DNA of 64,000 nt from Podocnemis expansa. Its lineage: Eukaryota > Chordata > Testudines > Podocnemididae. A program made the position numbers and the translations under genes. Under the pieces are notes generated by a model, which was given only the letters and a program-made list of their open reading frames with translations, was not told the origin of the DNA and ran no database searches. The stretch covers positions 17,827,989 to 17,891,988 of the forward strand of contig ML681998.1 in the NCBI GenBank assembly GCA_007922195.1. The letters are read 5' to 3'. Below are positions 1-9,605 of this stretch, piece by piece (the first letter of the stretch is position 1; each line of letters opens with the position of its first letter).

Positions 1-385
1 TGTATTAACACTAATAACTTCCTTGGCGTTTTCTCTCCAGAACATTACTTTACAAAGTGCTTACTTTTATTACGCTCTCCTCAAAGCCTTGGGGTTTTCA
101 CTATTCTACATCTGCATGTATGTTTTTTTCTCCTTCTGAAACATGCCCATATATCCTTTTCTTCCACATACATGAGATAGTTCCTTCCCTTCTAAAGAGA
201 AAGGACTTCCCCTTTCTGTGTCTAAATATACATCATATCCTGCTCTCCCTGCACACCATACAAGAGAAACTGAAATGTTTAATTTTTTGTCATGGCTCCC
301 CTTTTGCCGTAGGACAAGCAAAAATTAACCTTATGTTTTTAGTCATGCAAATTATATATTTCTTGATTTTGAGTGACTTTAGAGA
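1..385. other. unassigned AT-rich sequence
   Basis: No coding domain or repeat family is recognised here. The frames that are open are low-complexity and look fortuitous. The PLE-derived sequence begins close to the right edge of this stretch, so part of it could be decayed PLE. Confidence 0.4.
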
Positions 386-1002
386 AAATGCACAACAGAT
401 GCCATCATAGGTCCTAATCAAGCCTGCTACTCCATCAAAGGTTCATTTGCCTGCTCATCTACTAATGTGGTCTATGCCATCATGTGCAAGAAATGCCCCA
501 ACACCTTATACATTGGACAAACAGGATGATTGCTGCGCAAAAGGATAAATGAACACAGAGGTGATATCAGAAATCACAGAACAAAGAAACCAGTTGCTGA
601 GCACTTCCATCTTTCTAATCACTCGATAAATGATTTGTTAACGACTGTCATCAGAGATGTGGCTGGGACATCAAGACTTCAAAGAGAAACAGCTGAACTC
701 GAATTAATATGCAAGCTAAATTCTGTGAAAACAGGACTTAATCCAGACTATGGGTTCTTTTCCCATTACAAAAGGTAATTTGACTTCAGGCTTCCCATGG
801 TTTGAACCTAACAACTGCTCTGATTTGCTGTTACTGTATGACCTGATCCTATGTTTTACACCCCCTTGCATTTATTTTCATTCCATTCTGTAAGTTCACC
901 CATCTTCGAAGCATCTGAGGAAGTGGGATCTTCTCCCACGAAAGCTCATGCGAAAAATAAATCTGTTAGTCTTAAAGTGCCACACGACTCCTTGGTTTTT
1001 TA
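386..1002 (+). mobile_element. Penelope-like element, 5'-truncated 3' end
   Basis: The 3' part of a PLE retrotransposon: the GIY-YIG endonuclease coding end, then about 220 bp of noncoding tail. The tail carries the hairpin GTGGG/CCCAC near 918-937, a GAAAGCTCATG box, and ends with GTTAGTCTTAAAGTGCC, the terminus shared by all PLE tails in this window. The same tail recurs at many positions on both strands, which marks it as an interspersed repeat. The 5' end is undefined. Confidence 0.85.
410..778 (+). pseudogene. PLE GIY-YIG endonuclease C-terminal domain, broken
   Basis: Reads in one frame as the C-terminal endonuclease of a Penelope-like retrotransposon. Visible family features are a CysXXCys pair in MCKKCP, the YIGQTG stretch that gives the GIY-YIG family its name, an Arg-rich helix (LRKRINEHRGDIRN), a KPVAEHF motif and the downstream LQRETAELELICK helix. 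The domain nicks target DNA to prime reverse transcription. An in-frame TGA at 527-529 directly after the YIGQTG motif, and the missing RT upstream, make this a dead fragment. The minus-strand PLE ending near 3070 carries the same motif order, which supports the call. Confidence 0.85.
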
Positions 1003-2374
1003 GAGACAATGGTATTTTTTCCCAATGAATTGAAATTAGAGGGGCATAGGGGAGCTCTGTGTGGGGGGTGTTGTGGTGCTCTCTAAAATGGCAGAGTGGT
1101 AACTGTCTGAGCTCCTGGGGCACCTTCCATTTGGCACACTCCCCTTGCAATTAGCGGTGCTTGGGGCCAGTGCTGTGAAACGCACCTTTTAATAGAGCAC
1201 CTCTATTGAGCTGCTCCAGCGCACCCTGGGCAAAGCCCCATTCGCCCCGCCACAGTTACGGCTCTTTAAAATGGTATAACACTATGTCACTAGCAGACAA
1301 GTGGGGGGTGCTGGAAAATTTGGGTGGGGTGTAAGGGTTAGGGTGCTCACTAAAATAACAATAATATGTTACTAGCCAACAACTGTGGGGTGCTGGAAAA
1401 TTCTGTGGGAGGTGTTAGAGAAATCCTGTCTTGGGGCAATCAAGAACAGACTTCTTTTCAGCCTGTCTCCCACATTTCTCCTGTTTTTGTTCTAATCCAG
1501 TTATTTTCACAGCTCTGGCACTAAAATTCCTGGGATTTGGGAATGCTTGTCTAAAACCCTTCAGGAACAAAGGCTGAAATTGTGGGTCAAAAACTAAGAC
1601 TTGGCACATAGGCCTCCCTGCTAAACATTGGATGACCCATTTATTGTACCTGCTTATAATAAGGCACTTCATCACCTCAGTACCACCAAGTGTACCACAT
1701 GCTGATTATTGCCCTGAACTGTTAGTGGAGAAGCTCACTACCAGAGAAGTTAGAGCCACTTTTAGTTCTATATGATCTAACCATAGTTTCTGCAAAGAAC
1801 ATTTAATTTTATCTTTAATGCCCTGCCTGCACTAGGGGAAAAAACGTCTTGCTTCTTTTGCACTGTGACCAAATGAAAACATTTTATTGCAAACATTAGA
1901 ATGTTGTGACACAATGAGTGTTACAGAGTACAAACTTATATGGAGGTAGCTACTTTTCTGATTAATATCACAGGAAAAAAGTGATTACCCACTGTTTATC
2001 TGTTGTCTGCTTTGTAGGAGCAGGGATTTTCACTTCAGAGAGAATAAATTAAAACCAGCTGCAATGATTCTAAAGAATATTATAGTTAACACAAAATGCA
2101 GGAAAGAGGCTTTTATTATTTTCTCTTTCAGGTACCAGAAGTCTGGCCAAGCATATTAACCTCATTTAGCCATATTAACTGCAATAGTTTAGTAAATATT
2201 ATTTTAGTGGATTAGGATTATTGGATGAGTGTGATCCTAGTTTATAAATTCTATTACCGACGCACCACCCCACCCCCACCGCCTACACAAAACAATTCAA
2301 AGTATGTTATTATGATACAAAGTCTAGTACTCAAAAGTTAGAAAACATCTTGCAATATCCACTGATCCTATTCA
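1003..2374. other. intergenic stretch with a small degenerate duplication
   Basis: No gene is recognised. Two related blocks, about 1271-1320 and 1351-1403, share the words GGGGTGCTGGAAAATT and CACTAGCAGACAA-like text and look like a diverged tandem duplication. The rest is AT-rich sequence without long open frames. Confidence 0.4.
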
Positions 2375-2600
2375 TGACTATCACAACATGAGGTGTACCT
2401 TACCCAGTGCACTAAATGTTCCAGTAGTAACTATATAGATGTAACCAGAGAATCACAATGCTTTTTAGTGGACTCACAAAGAAAAATGATTAAAGACAAA
2501 AACACCGTATCACCTGTAGGTGAACACTTCACACAAAATGACCACTCTGTTTCTGACCTCTCTGTCCTTGACCTGTACAACATTTTCACAGGATGAGGCT
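2375..2600 (+). pseudogene. GIY-YIG endonuclease remnant of a second PLE lineage
   Basis: One frame reads YLTQCTKCSSSNYID, then a basic stretch, then SPVGEHF and HSVSDL. The order CysXXCys, degenerate YIG, Arg/Lys stretch, PVGEHF is that of PLE endonucleases, but the wording differs from the other PLE copies here (which read KPVAEHF or similar), so it is probably another lineage. The glycine of YIG is replaced by aspartate, so the domain is inactive. No tail or RT is attached. Confidence 0.55.
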
Positions 2601-2634
2601 GGGAGTTTAAATTCATAATTTTAGTAGACACTGA

Positions 2635-3055
2635 GGGCACGTCTACATGGCTCTTTTATTTCGAAATAACACCCGTTATTTCAAAATTTAAAAAAATTGG
2701 TCTACATGATGTTTCCTTATTTCGAAAGGATGAGGTCCATCCTTTCGAAATAAGGATCGTCCTTTCGAAAAAGTAAAACCTCCCCCCCCGAAATGGCCGT
2801 TATTTCGAAATGGATATTTCGAAAAAACTCCTTTAGACCAGTTGTTTCGAAACAACACCGTTGTTTCAAAACAACTGTTCGAAACAGCGGTCCGATTGGC
2901 GTTATTTCAAAAAATCTGTTTTGAAATAACGGCCGTTGCGATCCCGCGGTTTTCCCTATTTCGAAAGGAGCCCTTTCAAAATAAGGGTTTTATTTCGAAA
3001 TCAGTCCTTTCGAAAGGACTGATTTCGAAATAAAACTGTCTGTGTAGACATGCCC
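2635..3055. mobile_element. TTTCGAAA-rich MITE with terminal inverted repeats
   Basis: Left end GGGCACGTCTACATGG and right end (reverse complement) GGGCATGTCTACACAG form imperfect inverted repeats, followed inward on both sides by TTTTATTTCGAAATAA. The trinucleotide TGA flanks both ends and may be the target duplication, as expected for a PIF/Harbinger-type transposon. The interior is packed with TTTCGAAA palindromes and has no transposase, so the element is non-autonomous. A related element lies at 13421-14192. Confidence 0.7.
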
Positions 3056-3299
3056 TGAAAGTTGTGACATGATCCAAAGCTGTAGCCATGTTAGTCTAGT
3101 TCAGCAAAACAAACAAGGAGTCCTGTGGAACTTTTAAAGACTAACAAATTTATTTTTTGTCTGAGCTTTTGTAGGAGATATCCCACTTTGTCAGATGCTA
3201 GAAAATGGAAAATTTACCATATGGAAGGGAAAGATAAAGCCTGTGATTACACTTTGCTGCAGCAGGACAGATTACTTCAGCAAATCAAACAAGTTGTAC

Positions 3300-3895
3300 A
3301 GATAAATTCAAACAGTATGGAACAAGATATCAGAAAGTGGTGAGATTGGGAGGGGTGAGAACTGCTGTTTGTAATGAGAAAGCCAGAGCATGTCTTTAGT
3401 CAAACCCAAGTTAATGGTGTCAAATTTGCATATAAATTCTAACTCTGTGGTTTCTCTTTGAAGTTTTGATTTAGAATTAGCCTTTTTAAGAACTGTGACA
3501 GATATGTTTCTCATAGAGTAGCCAGGGACATTAAAGTGATTGCCTATTGGTTTTTGGATATTATTTCTGCTGTCAGATTTGTGTGCATTTATTCATTTGT
3601 ACAGAGACACTCCAGTTTGTCCAATGTATAAGGTGGACGGGCATTGTTGACACATGATGGCATATATCATACTGGTGGCTGAACAGGTGAATGAGACCCT
3701 GATGGAGAAGCTGGTTTGATTAGGTCCTATGATGGTGTTATTAATGTTGATATGTGGGCAAAGTTGGCAGCAGGATTTGTTGCAAGGATATATGACTGCC
3801 TTAGAGTTTCTGTTGTTTGGTCTGTAGTTGCTGGTGAGTATCCGTTTAAGGTTGAGGAGCTGTCTGTAGGTAAGGAGAAGTCTGCCTCCCAAGGC
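3300..3895 (-). pseudogene. PLE GIY-YIG endonuclease domain, frameshifted
   Basis: Minus-strand pieces at about 3892-3593 and 3514-3308 read as the PLE linker and endonuclease: a Cys-rich segment (CCQLCPH), the IIGPNQ stretch, MCQQCPSTLYIGQTG, then after a disrupted segment LQRETTELEFICKFDT and HYKQQFSPL. The GIY-YIG core is easy to recognise, but a frame break near 3515-3592 removes continuity. Cofactors and partners cannot be judged from the sequence. Confidence 0.8.
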
Positions 3896-4129
3896 GTGGG
3901 AGAATGAGGGATCATCTTAAAGGACAGGCTGTAGATCTTCAGTGATATGTTGAAGAGGCTTGAATTGGGGGGCTGTAGGTGATGATTAGTGGCATTCTGC
4001 TGTTTTCCTTCTTAGGCTTATCCTGTAGTAGCTGACTTTTTGGTACCCTTCTAGTTCTGTCAGTTTGTTTTCTCACTTCCCCAGGTGGGTATAGTAGTTT
4101 TAAGAATGCTTGCAGAGGTCCTGGAGGTG

Positions 4130-4540
4130 TCTGTCTCCCTCTCAGGAATTGGAAGAAATGTGGTTGTATCTTAGGGCTTGAAAGCTCGAGGAATGTAGGT
4201 AACTATTAGCAATCTGTAAGTTTCCAGTACAGGGAGTGTTTATGTGTCCATCCCTTATTTGTACAATATTGTCTAGAAAGTGGCTCTCCTGTGTGGACTG
4301 CTCTAGGCTAAGTTTGATCGTGGAGTGGAAATTGTGGACATCTTGGTGGAATTCTTCAAGGGCTTCCTTTCGGTGGGTCCAGATGATGATGTCATCAGTA
4401 TAGTGTAAGCAGAGGAGTGGTGATTGGGGACAAGAGTTGAAGAAGTGTTGTGCTAAGTCAACCATAAAAATGTTAGCATATTGTGGGGCCCTGTGAGTAG
4501 CAGGGACACTTGACTTGAAGATATAAATTATCTCAAAATC
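4130..4540 (-). pseudogene. PLE reverse transcriptase, catalytic segment
   Basis: Read on the minus strand, this gives APQYANIF, then LHYTDDIIIWTH. The latter is the RT motif C box (Tyr-X-Asp-Asp) in its usual PLE surroundings, and it is followed by EALEEFHQ and the conserved LEQSTQESHFLD segment. PLE RTs are related to telomerase RTs and copy the element RNA at a nicked chromosomal site. The catalytic aspartate pair is intact, but the reading frame is cut upstream by the 4541-8639 insertion and has decayed downstream. Confidence 0.85.
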
Positions 4541-4751
4541 CGAGGGTTAAAGTATAATGGGGGGGCCCTGGAACCCTCCTAAATTGGTGGGTGCCACTGG
4601 TGATGCATGCGCCTCCCCCCTCCTGTCCCTCAGCTCCTTTCTAACTGCCTCCGACCAAGGATGGAGATTGCAGCAGCTCCACATGGGTCACCACTTAACA
4701 ACTTTACCCTTCATCAGCTGAAGACTTCTTACATAGACCTTCTCTCAGCCA

Positions 4752-5042
4752 CAGGAGCATCGCTGCCCCAGGGAAGGACCCAGAGCACTGGCGCAGGCCC
4801 CACCCACTGACCACAGGCCATGCCCCTGGCCGGGGACAGGGCAGGGAGTGGCAGCTGCGGCCGCAGGGCAACCCAGCCTAGGAAGAGGCTGGATGCAGCT
4901 GCCACCGCTGTGGGCAGCCAGGCCCCGGATCTCCGACAAGATCTGGCTGGAGACAAGAGGCAGGAGCCCTGCCAGGACCCGGGGCACTGGCACTGGGATT
5001 CAGGGCACGTGCCCTGTGTGCCAGGCACCAGCGACGCCCCTG
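4752..5042. mobile_element. GC-rich non-autonomous hAT element, copy 1
   Basis: Left end CAGGAGCATCGCTG; right end, reverse-complemented, CAGGGGCGTCGCTGG. The flanks CTCAGCCA (4744-4751) and CTCAGACA (5043-5050) match at 7 of 8 bases. The interior is GC-rich with CCAGG and GGGGAC words shared with copies at 25413, 33126, 37416 and 39402. It has no transposase. Confidence 0.8.
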
Positions 5043-6321
5043 CTCAGACATCAGCTAAAACATCTTTAAAGACAGGAAAGAAAAAAAAAGAAGAGGAGAA
5101 ACAACAACACAGGAAACAATGCCAAGTCCTTCGTGGTTTAAGCAATGTGCCTTATGTAAAGTGGCTATGCTGACATCAAATTGACATAATGAATGCATAA
5201 GGTGCCTTACTGAAGGACACCTTCCTCACAAATGTCAACACTGCAGAAATCTCACCTTGAGAATGAGAAAGGACAGGGAGAAGAAGCTTAAATTATTGCT
5301 ATTGGAAGGCTTCCTACGACTGGCATCAGACCCCAGTTGGTCTCCTCAAAGGTCAGATGGAGAGCGGAAAAGGCATTCTTCTGCGCTGTCCCCAGTGCTG
5401 AGCAAAAGACTGAAAGACAGTAAAAAAAGGCATAATACCCTTGAGGCTATGGGTTCCTCGGGTATTCAAACCAATGTAAAGGGAGAGCACCCAAAAAGCT
5501 CCAGGAAGGAGCATGAGCTAAAAGAGAAAGCCACGGAACTTAAAGCAGTAGCAGCAAGTATTTTGACAACCAGCTCAGTGCTGGCCATGGCTGCAGTGGC
5601 ACCATCAACAGTAACATTGGCACTGCTCCTACCCTATGTGCGGTGCTTGGCTCCATTACCAGAACCTGCACCGGTACCAGCATTCTTCCCCCCGGCCCCA
5701 GTGCTGTTACCACATGGCACGCAGTCCCTGCAGGTGGCGGCTGACACCTCAGTGCCAACTCAACAGCTGTCACAGCCACAGCAATACTCTTTGCAGGGAG
5801 CTAGTTTGCCTGAATCACCTCTCAAGAAACACAAATGGAAGTCCCACCATTGTGAATTGAAAGATGATCTGAGGAGTGACTCTTCTCCAATTTCACCACT
5901 GTTTGGCTATGTCTGCACTACAGGGCTTGGTTAAGCCTGCTTAATAAAGTCTGCTTAAAGTAGACTTTATTAAGCTGGTTTAGCACGTCCACACTCAAAA
6001 TGCCAGGAGACTGCCCGCGTCCACACTGGCAGCTGCTAGGTCACCCAAGGAGTGGTGCATTGTGGGTGTCTGGCCCACAGTGCCCCACAACAGAGGTGCC
6101 CCTCTCTTCTGGCCACTCCTTTACTACAGGAAGTGAGTGACCACACCACCCTCCATACTGTATGTGGCAACAGGGAGCCCATGGAGGCCAGGGAGCCTGA
6201 AGTAGCCCAGCGATGTGCCAGTGCAGCACTCCACACCCTCCCTGCATTGCCCAGACTCCTCTGGCTCTGGAACAGGTGCTGCAGGGCAACTGCCAGCGCA
6301 GGGGCAGGGCGCAGCAGTAGT

Positions 6322-6700
6322 TAAGGCTTAAACACCAGGAAACAGCACATGGAGGAAGGTGAAGTCAAATCACCTGTTATAATGGGGGAAAAAATCCTTA
6401 GTCAGGATTTAATCCTGCTTTCACACAATCTAATTTAAAAGAAATAGCAACTTTCTTTCTTTGTTTGTTTCCATGTGCTATTTCCCAGTGTTTGAATCTT
6501 AACCATAGTTTTGATTTGCTGTTAGACTGTGACCTGATCCTATGTCTTACACGCCCCTGCATTTATTTCCTACCATTCTTTAAATTCCCCCAACTTCAAA
6601 CTGTTTGATGAAGTGGGATTTTTCTCCCATGAAAGCTCATCAAATAAATAATTTTATTAGTCTTAAACAGTGCCTCTGGACTCCTTGTTTGTTTTACAAC
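6322..6700. mobile_element. Back-to-back PLE 3' tails
   Basis: About 6322-6470 is PLE tail in minus orientation (the AGGTGATTTGACTTCACC block read on the other strand) and about 6470-6700 is PLE tail in plus orientation, ending with ATTAGTCTTAAACAGTGCC. The plus part contains the TTGATGAAGTGGG hairpin and GAAAGCTC box. No coding part is attached. Confidence 0.75.
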
Positions 6701-6715
6701 ACTATCAGGGGGGTC

Positions 6716-7330
6716 CTTTTGAAGACACACAGGGTTGGTCAGAGAGGGGGAGAGACAGGCAGAGTCAGGCTGAAAAGGGCAAGGGGGAGATGGGTTTGGG
6801 CAGAGAAGGGGGAGACACCAAGGATTGGGCTGAGAAGGGCAAGGAGGGGGACAGACAGGTTTGGGTAGAGAAGGGGGAGACACCCAGGGTCAAGCAGAGA
6901 AGGGCAGAGGGGGAGACACACAGGTCTGGGTAGAGAAGGAGGAGATACATGGATTTGGACAGAGAAGGAGTGGGACAGACAGGGTTGGGCTGAAAATGGA
7001 GGAGACATGCAGCGTGGGCAAAAAACAGGAGAGATATTCGGGGTTGGGCTAAGAGAAGGAGAGACATGCAGGGTGGGCTGAGAATGGGGGAGACATGCAG
7101 AGCAGGCAAAGAACAGGGCAGACATGCGGGGTCGGGTTAAGAATTGGGGAGACATGCAAAGCAAAGGACAGGGGAGACATGCAGGGTCGGGCAAAGAACA
7201 GGGGAAACATGCAGAGTGGGCTGAGAATGGGGAAAATGCCAGGTCGGGCTGTGATGCCCGGTCCAGCTCAGAACGGGGGAGATCAGTCAGGGAACATGGG
7301 GAGTTTGGCTGTGGTCCACACAGCTGGGAA
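6716..7330. repeat. G-rich purine minisatellite
   Basis: Irregular tandem copies of a unit of roughly 35-40 bp built from words such as GGTTGGGCTGAGAAGGG and GGGGAGACATGCAG. The plus strand is strongly purine-biased. Unit boundaries drift and several units have small indels, so the array is old. It lies inside the MITE at 5908-7611. Confidence 0.75.
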
Positions 7331-8647
7331 CGCTCCTAGCTGTGTTGTGCCTTCTAGCTAGCCTCCATCCCCGTATTTTCTGTGGTTGGGAGGCCAATTG
7401 AGTCGACTTAAGACAACTTCCCCTCCACATTGCCGTAAGTCGACTTAATAAAGTCGACTTAACTGTAAAGTCAACTTTATAAGCGGAAGTAATAAAGTCG
7501 ACTTTACCTGATGCTAAAGTCGACTTTATTGCCCTGCAATGTAGACAGGGCTTTGTTTAAGTTGACTTAACGGCCCTTAAGTCAACTCAAACACACAGTG
7601 TAGACATAGTCTTTGGCACTGATTCTTCCCCTGAATGTTTTTCTCCCTTCTCCTTCTCTTCAGAACAGAGCCTCATGTCGGAGAATACTAAAACTTCTCT
7701 GGCTGATCCAATGCCAACCCAGCAATGTCCACAGACTGTGACACAAAATCCCAACATTGGATACACATGACCACTTCCACCATGGCTTATGAATCCTCTC
7801 TTGCCATGGATGAGCTGCGGTAACTGGCTGCAATATGGCACATTTCCTGCAATGCCATCCACATCACAGATGTCAATTCCCTCACACCAATCTGTGCCAG
7901 CCTTACCTCAACAACAACGTCAGGTGGTGATGAATCCAACCCAATTGACAAATGACACGCCTCAATCAGTTGAAGCCCAAAAGAGTCTAGCACAACAATC
8001 GAAGGCTGATGACTCAAAACAATTTCAAGAATTATTCAAAAGGGTGGTGGACAGCATGGATATGCCTACTCAGGACAATTCCACTACGCAACATAAGTTA
8101 TATGGAATTCTGCAATCACCTGTGTCCACCAAAATTGCCTTAGCCATGGATGAGGGCATAATGAAGCCAGCGAACACCATTTGGCAAACGCCAGCATCTT
8201 CAACCCCAATAAACATGAAGATGGACAAAAAGTATTTTATTACCCTGAAAGACAATGAATTCCTTTTTATGTACCCCCAACTGAATTCATTAGTCATTGA
8301 AGGGGCTAATCAAAGATCTATGCAGCCACACAATAGATCTTATCCTATGGATAAAGATGAGAAGAAGCTTGATATTCTGGGGAAGAAGGTGTATACCTTG
8401 GCCACCTTACAGCTTAGAGTGGCCAAATACACAGCTGTCTTATCTAATTACAGCCATGACAACTACACAAAGCTGTTGGACTTTATAAACTTTATTCCAG
8501 AAGACAAAAAGAACAGTTTAATTCTATAACTAAGGAAAGACACACACCTATTTTGGGGGGGGAACCAGAACTCTGGGTCTCTAAAAATAGAAGGCCTCAG
8601 AATGGCATTCTGAGGCATTCCCCCTTACTTTAACCCCTGTCAAAATC

Positions 8648-9254
8648 TGAAAAGATGGTGTACCAAGTAACAAAGTTCAGTCATGAGGTATGCTGTGACA
8701 TCATCTGAGATAATGTTCCCAATAGCTAGTCCATTTTTGTGTGGGGTGTTATTGTATAGAGCTTCTTCATCCCTAGTGGCCAGGATGGTGTTTTCTGGAA
8801 GAACACTAATGGATTGAATTTTTCTCAGAAAGTCCGTGGTGTCTCAAAGATAGCTAGCAGTGTTGATAGTGTAGGGTTGCATCTGCGGAGAGAGACCACA
8901 TAGCCAGATAAGCCTGCTGTAAGAGTGCTAATGCATCCAGGATTTTCAGGTTGATGGGTTTTCAGTAGCAGATGGAATATCAATGGTTAGGGCTTTAGGA
9001 GTGTGTCTGTCTTGATTTGTTCCTGTGCTCCTTCTTGAGTAGGTAGTATAGTTTTTTTTTAGTATTCTTCAGTGGCATCAGAAAGAAGTATCTTGTAAAA
9101 CAGTATGTTGGAGAGTTGTCTATAAGCCTTTCAGTTGTAATCCAATTTATTCATGATAATGACAGCACTTCCTTTGTCAGCCTCTTTAATAATAATGTCA
9201 GAGTTGTTTCTGAGGCTGTGGATGGCATTGTGTTCTGCATGGCTGAGGATAATT
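8648..9254 (-). pseudogene. PLE reverse transcriptase, N-terminal part
   Basis: The minus strand encodes degenerate PLE RT text: near 9190-9100 it reads SDIIIKEADKGSAVVIMNK-like sequence, the conserved region before RT motif A, followed by a LFYKILLSDATEEY-like segment. It lines up in order with the catalytic portion at 4130-4540 once the 4.1-kb insertion is removed. Several frame breaks are present. At 9254/9256 it meets a plus-strand PLE 3' end head to head. Confidence 0.75.
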
Positions 9255-9255
9255 C

Positions 9256-9605
9256 TAAATCAAATTGTTAAAGAGAAATCGCAGAGTTAGAATTCATGTG
9301 CAAATTTGACACTGTTAACTTGAGTTTGACTAGAGACACATGGACTGGCTTTTTCATTACAGTGATTTTCACTTCTCTCAGCCTCACCAATTTCTGATAT
9401 CTTGTTCCACACTGTTTGAATCTATACAACTTGTTTTATTTGCTGAAGTAATCTGACCTGATACAATGAAGTATAATTACAGCATTTATCTTTCCCTCCC
9501 ATCCTGTAAGTTTTTCATTTTCTAGCATCCACTGAAGTGGTATTTCTCACATGAAGCTCATGTGAAAAATAAATTTGCTAGTCTTTAAAAGTGTCACTGA
9601 AAATC
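9256..9605 (+). mobile_element. PLE 3' end joined in inverted orientation to the minus-strand PLE
   Basis: The plus strand here is the reverse complement of the minus-strand PLE between about 3520 and 3120: an AGAGTTAGAATTCATGTGC segment (LEFMCKFDT), the tail, the AAGCTCATGTG box and GCTAGTCTTTAAAAGTGTC. It directly abuts the 5' side of the minus-strand PLE. Such inverted 3' copies are a known feature of Penelope elements. Confidence 0.78.

Larger units (their letters stand above)
3070..4540 (-). mobile_element. Penelope-like element, 3' half (continues at 8648-9254)
   Basis: Minus-strand PLE. Reading from 4540 downwards it holds the RT catalytic segment, the RT thumb and linker, the GIY-YIG endonuclease, and a 3' tail ending near 3070-3120 with the usual GGAGTCCTGTGG terminus. 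Its upstream RT portion lies at 8648-9254, beyond a 4.1-kb insertion flanked by the 8-bp duplication TCAAAATC (4533-4540 and 8640-8647). The two parts match the N- and C-terminal sides of one PLE RT, so they are one original element. Confidence 0.88.
5908..7611. mobile_element. MITE inserted in the gag-like frame, itself carrying nested repeats
   Basis: Left end TATGTCTGCACTACAGGG and right end, reverse-complemented, GACTATGTCTACACTGTG are inverted repeats. TTTGGC at 5902-5907 and 7612-7617 looks like the target duplication. Both subterminal regions are rich in AAGTCGACTTA or AGTCTACTTTA palindromes. The element plus one duplication is 1710 bp (570 codons), so removing it restores the gag frame. 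PLE tails (6322-6700) and a minisatellite (6716-7330) lie inside. Confidence 0.72.
5119..8529 (+). pseudogene. DIRS1-type gag-like gene, split by a MITE
   Basis: A single frame runs from ATG 5119 to the MITE at 5908 and resumes at 7612 to TAA 8529. The N-terminus is a Cys/His zinc-binding module (CALCK, then CIRCLTEGHLPHKCQHC), followed by a low-complexity linker. The C-terminal part has the DIRS gag signature: TIWQTP, MDKKYF, NEFLFMYPQLNSLV, then DILGKKVYTLATLQLRVAKY. Known relatives include the domesticated gag domain in LAP2-alpha. Two in-frame TGA codons (5182-5184, 7768-7770) break it, and the C-terminus stops at IPEDKK, shorter than the gag at 49261-49675. It lies wholly inside hAT ends, and no DIRS terminal repeats are seen around it. 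Confidence 0.8.
4541..8639. mobile_element. 4.1-kb hAT-ended composite element carrying a DIRS-type gag
   Basis: The perfect 8-bp direct repeat TCAAAATC (4533-4540, 8640-8647) flanks this block, and the sequence on both sides is one PLE. The ends are inverted repeats: GAGGGTTAAAGTATAA at the left, and CAGGGGTTAAAGTAAG read inward from the right. Both ends match the two ends of the 578-bp element at 9801-10378. An 8-bp duplication and CAGGGG-type termini indicate hAT-superfamily transposition. The interior has no hAT transposase; it carries a nested small hAT (4752-5042), a DIRS-type gag frame (5119-8529) and a nested MITE (5908-7611). Confidence 0.82.

Noticed and set aside
6739..7194. A Pro/Cys/Leu-rich repetitive protein on the minus strand
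   Set aside because: It is the translation of the G-rich minisatellite; adjacent frames are equally open.
7789..8529. A host LAP2/TMPO-like gene
   Set aside because: The protein resembles the gag-derived domain of LAP2-alpha, but it lies inside a transposon, has two stops upstream in the same frame and no exon structure. A gag fragment is the simpler reading.
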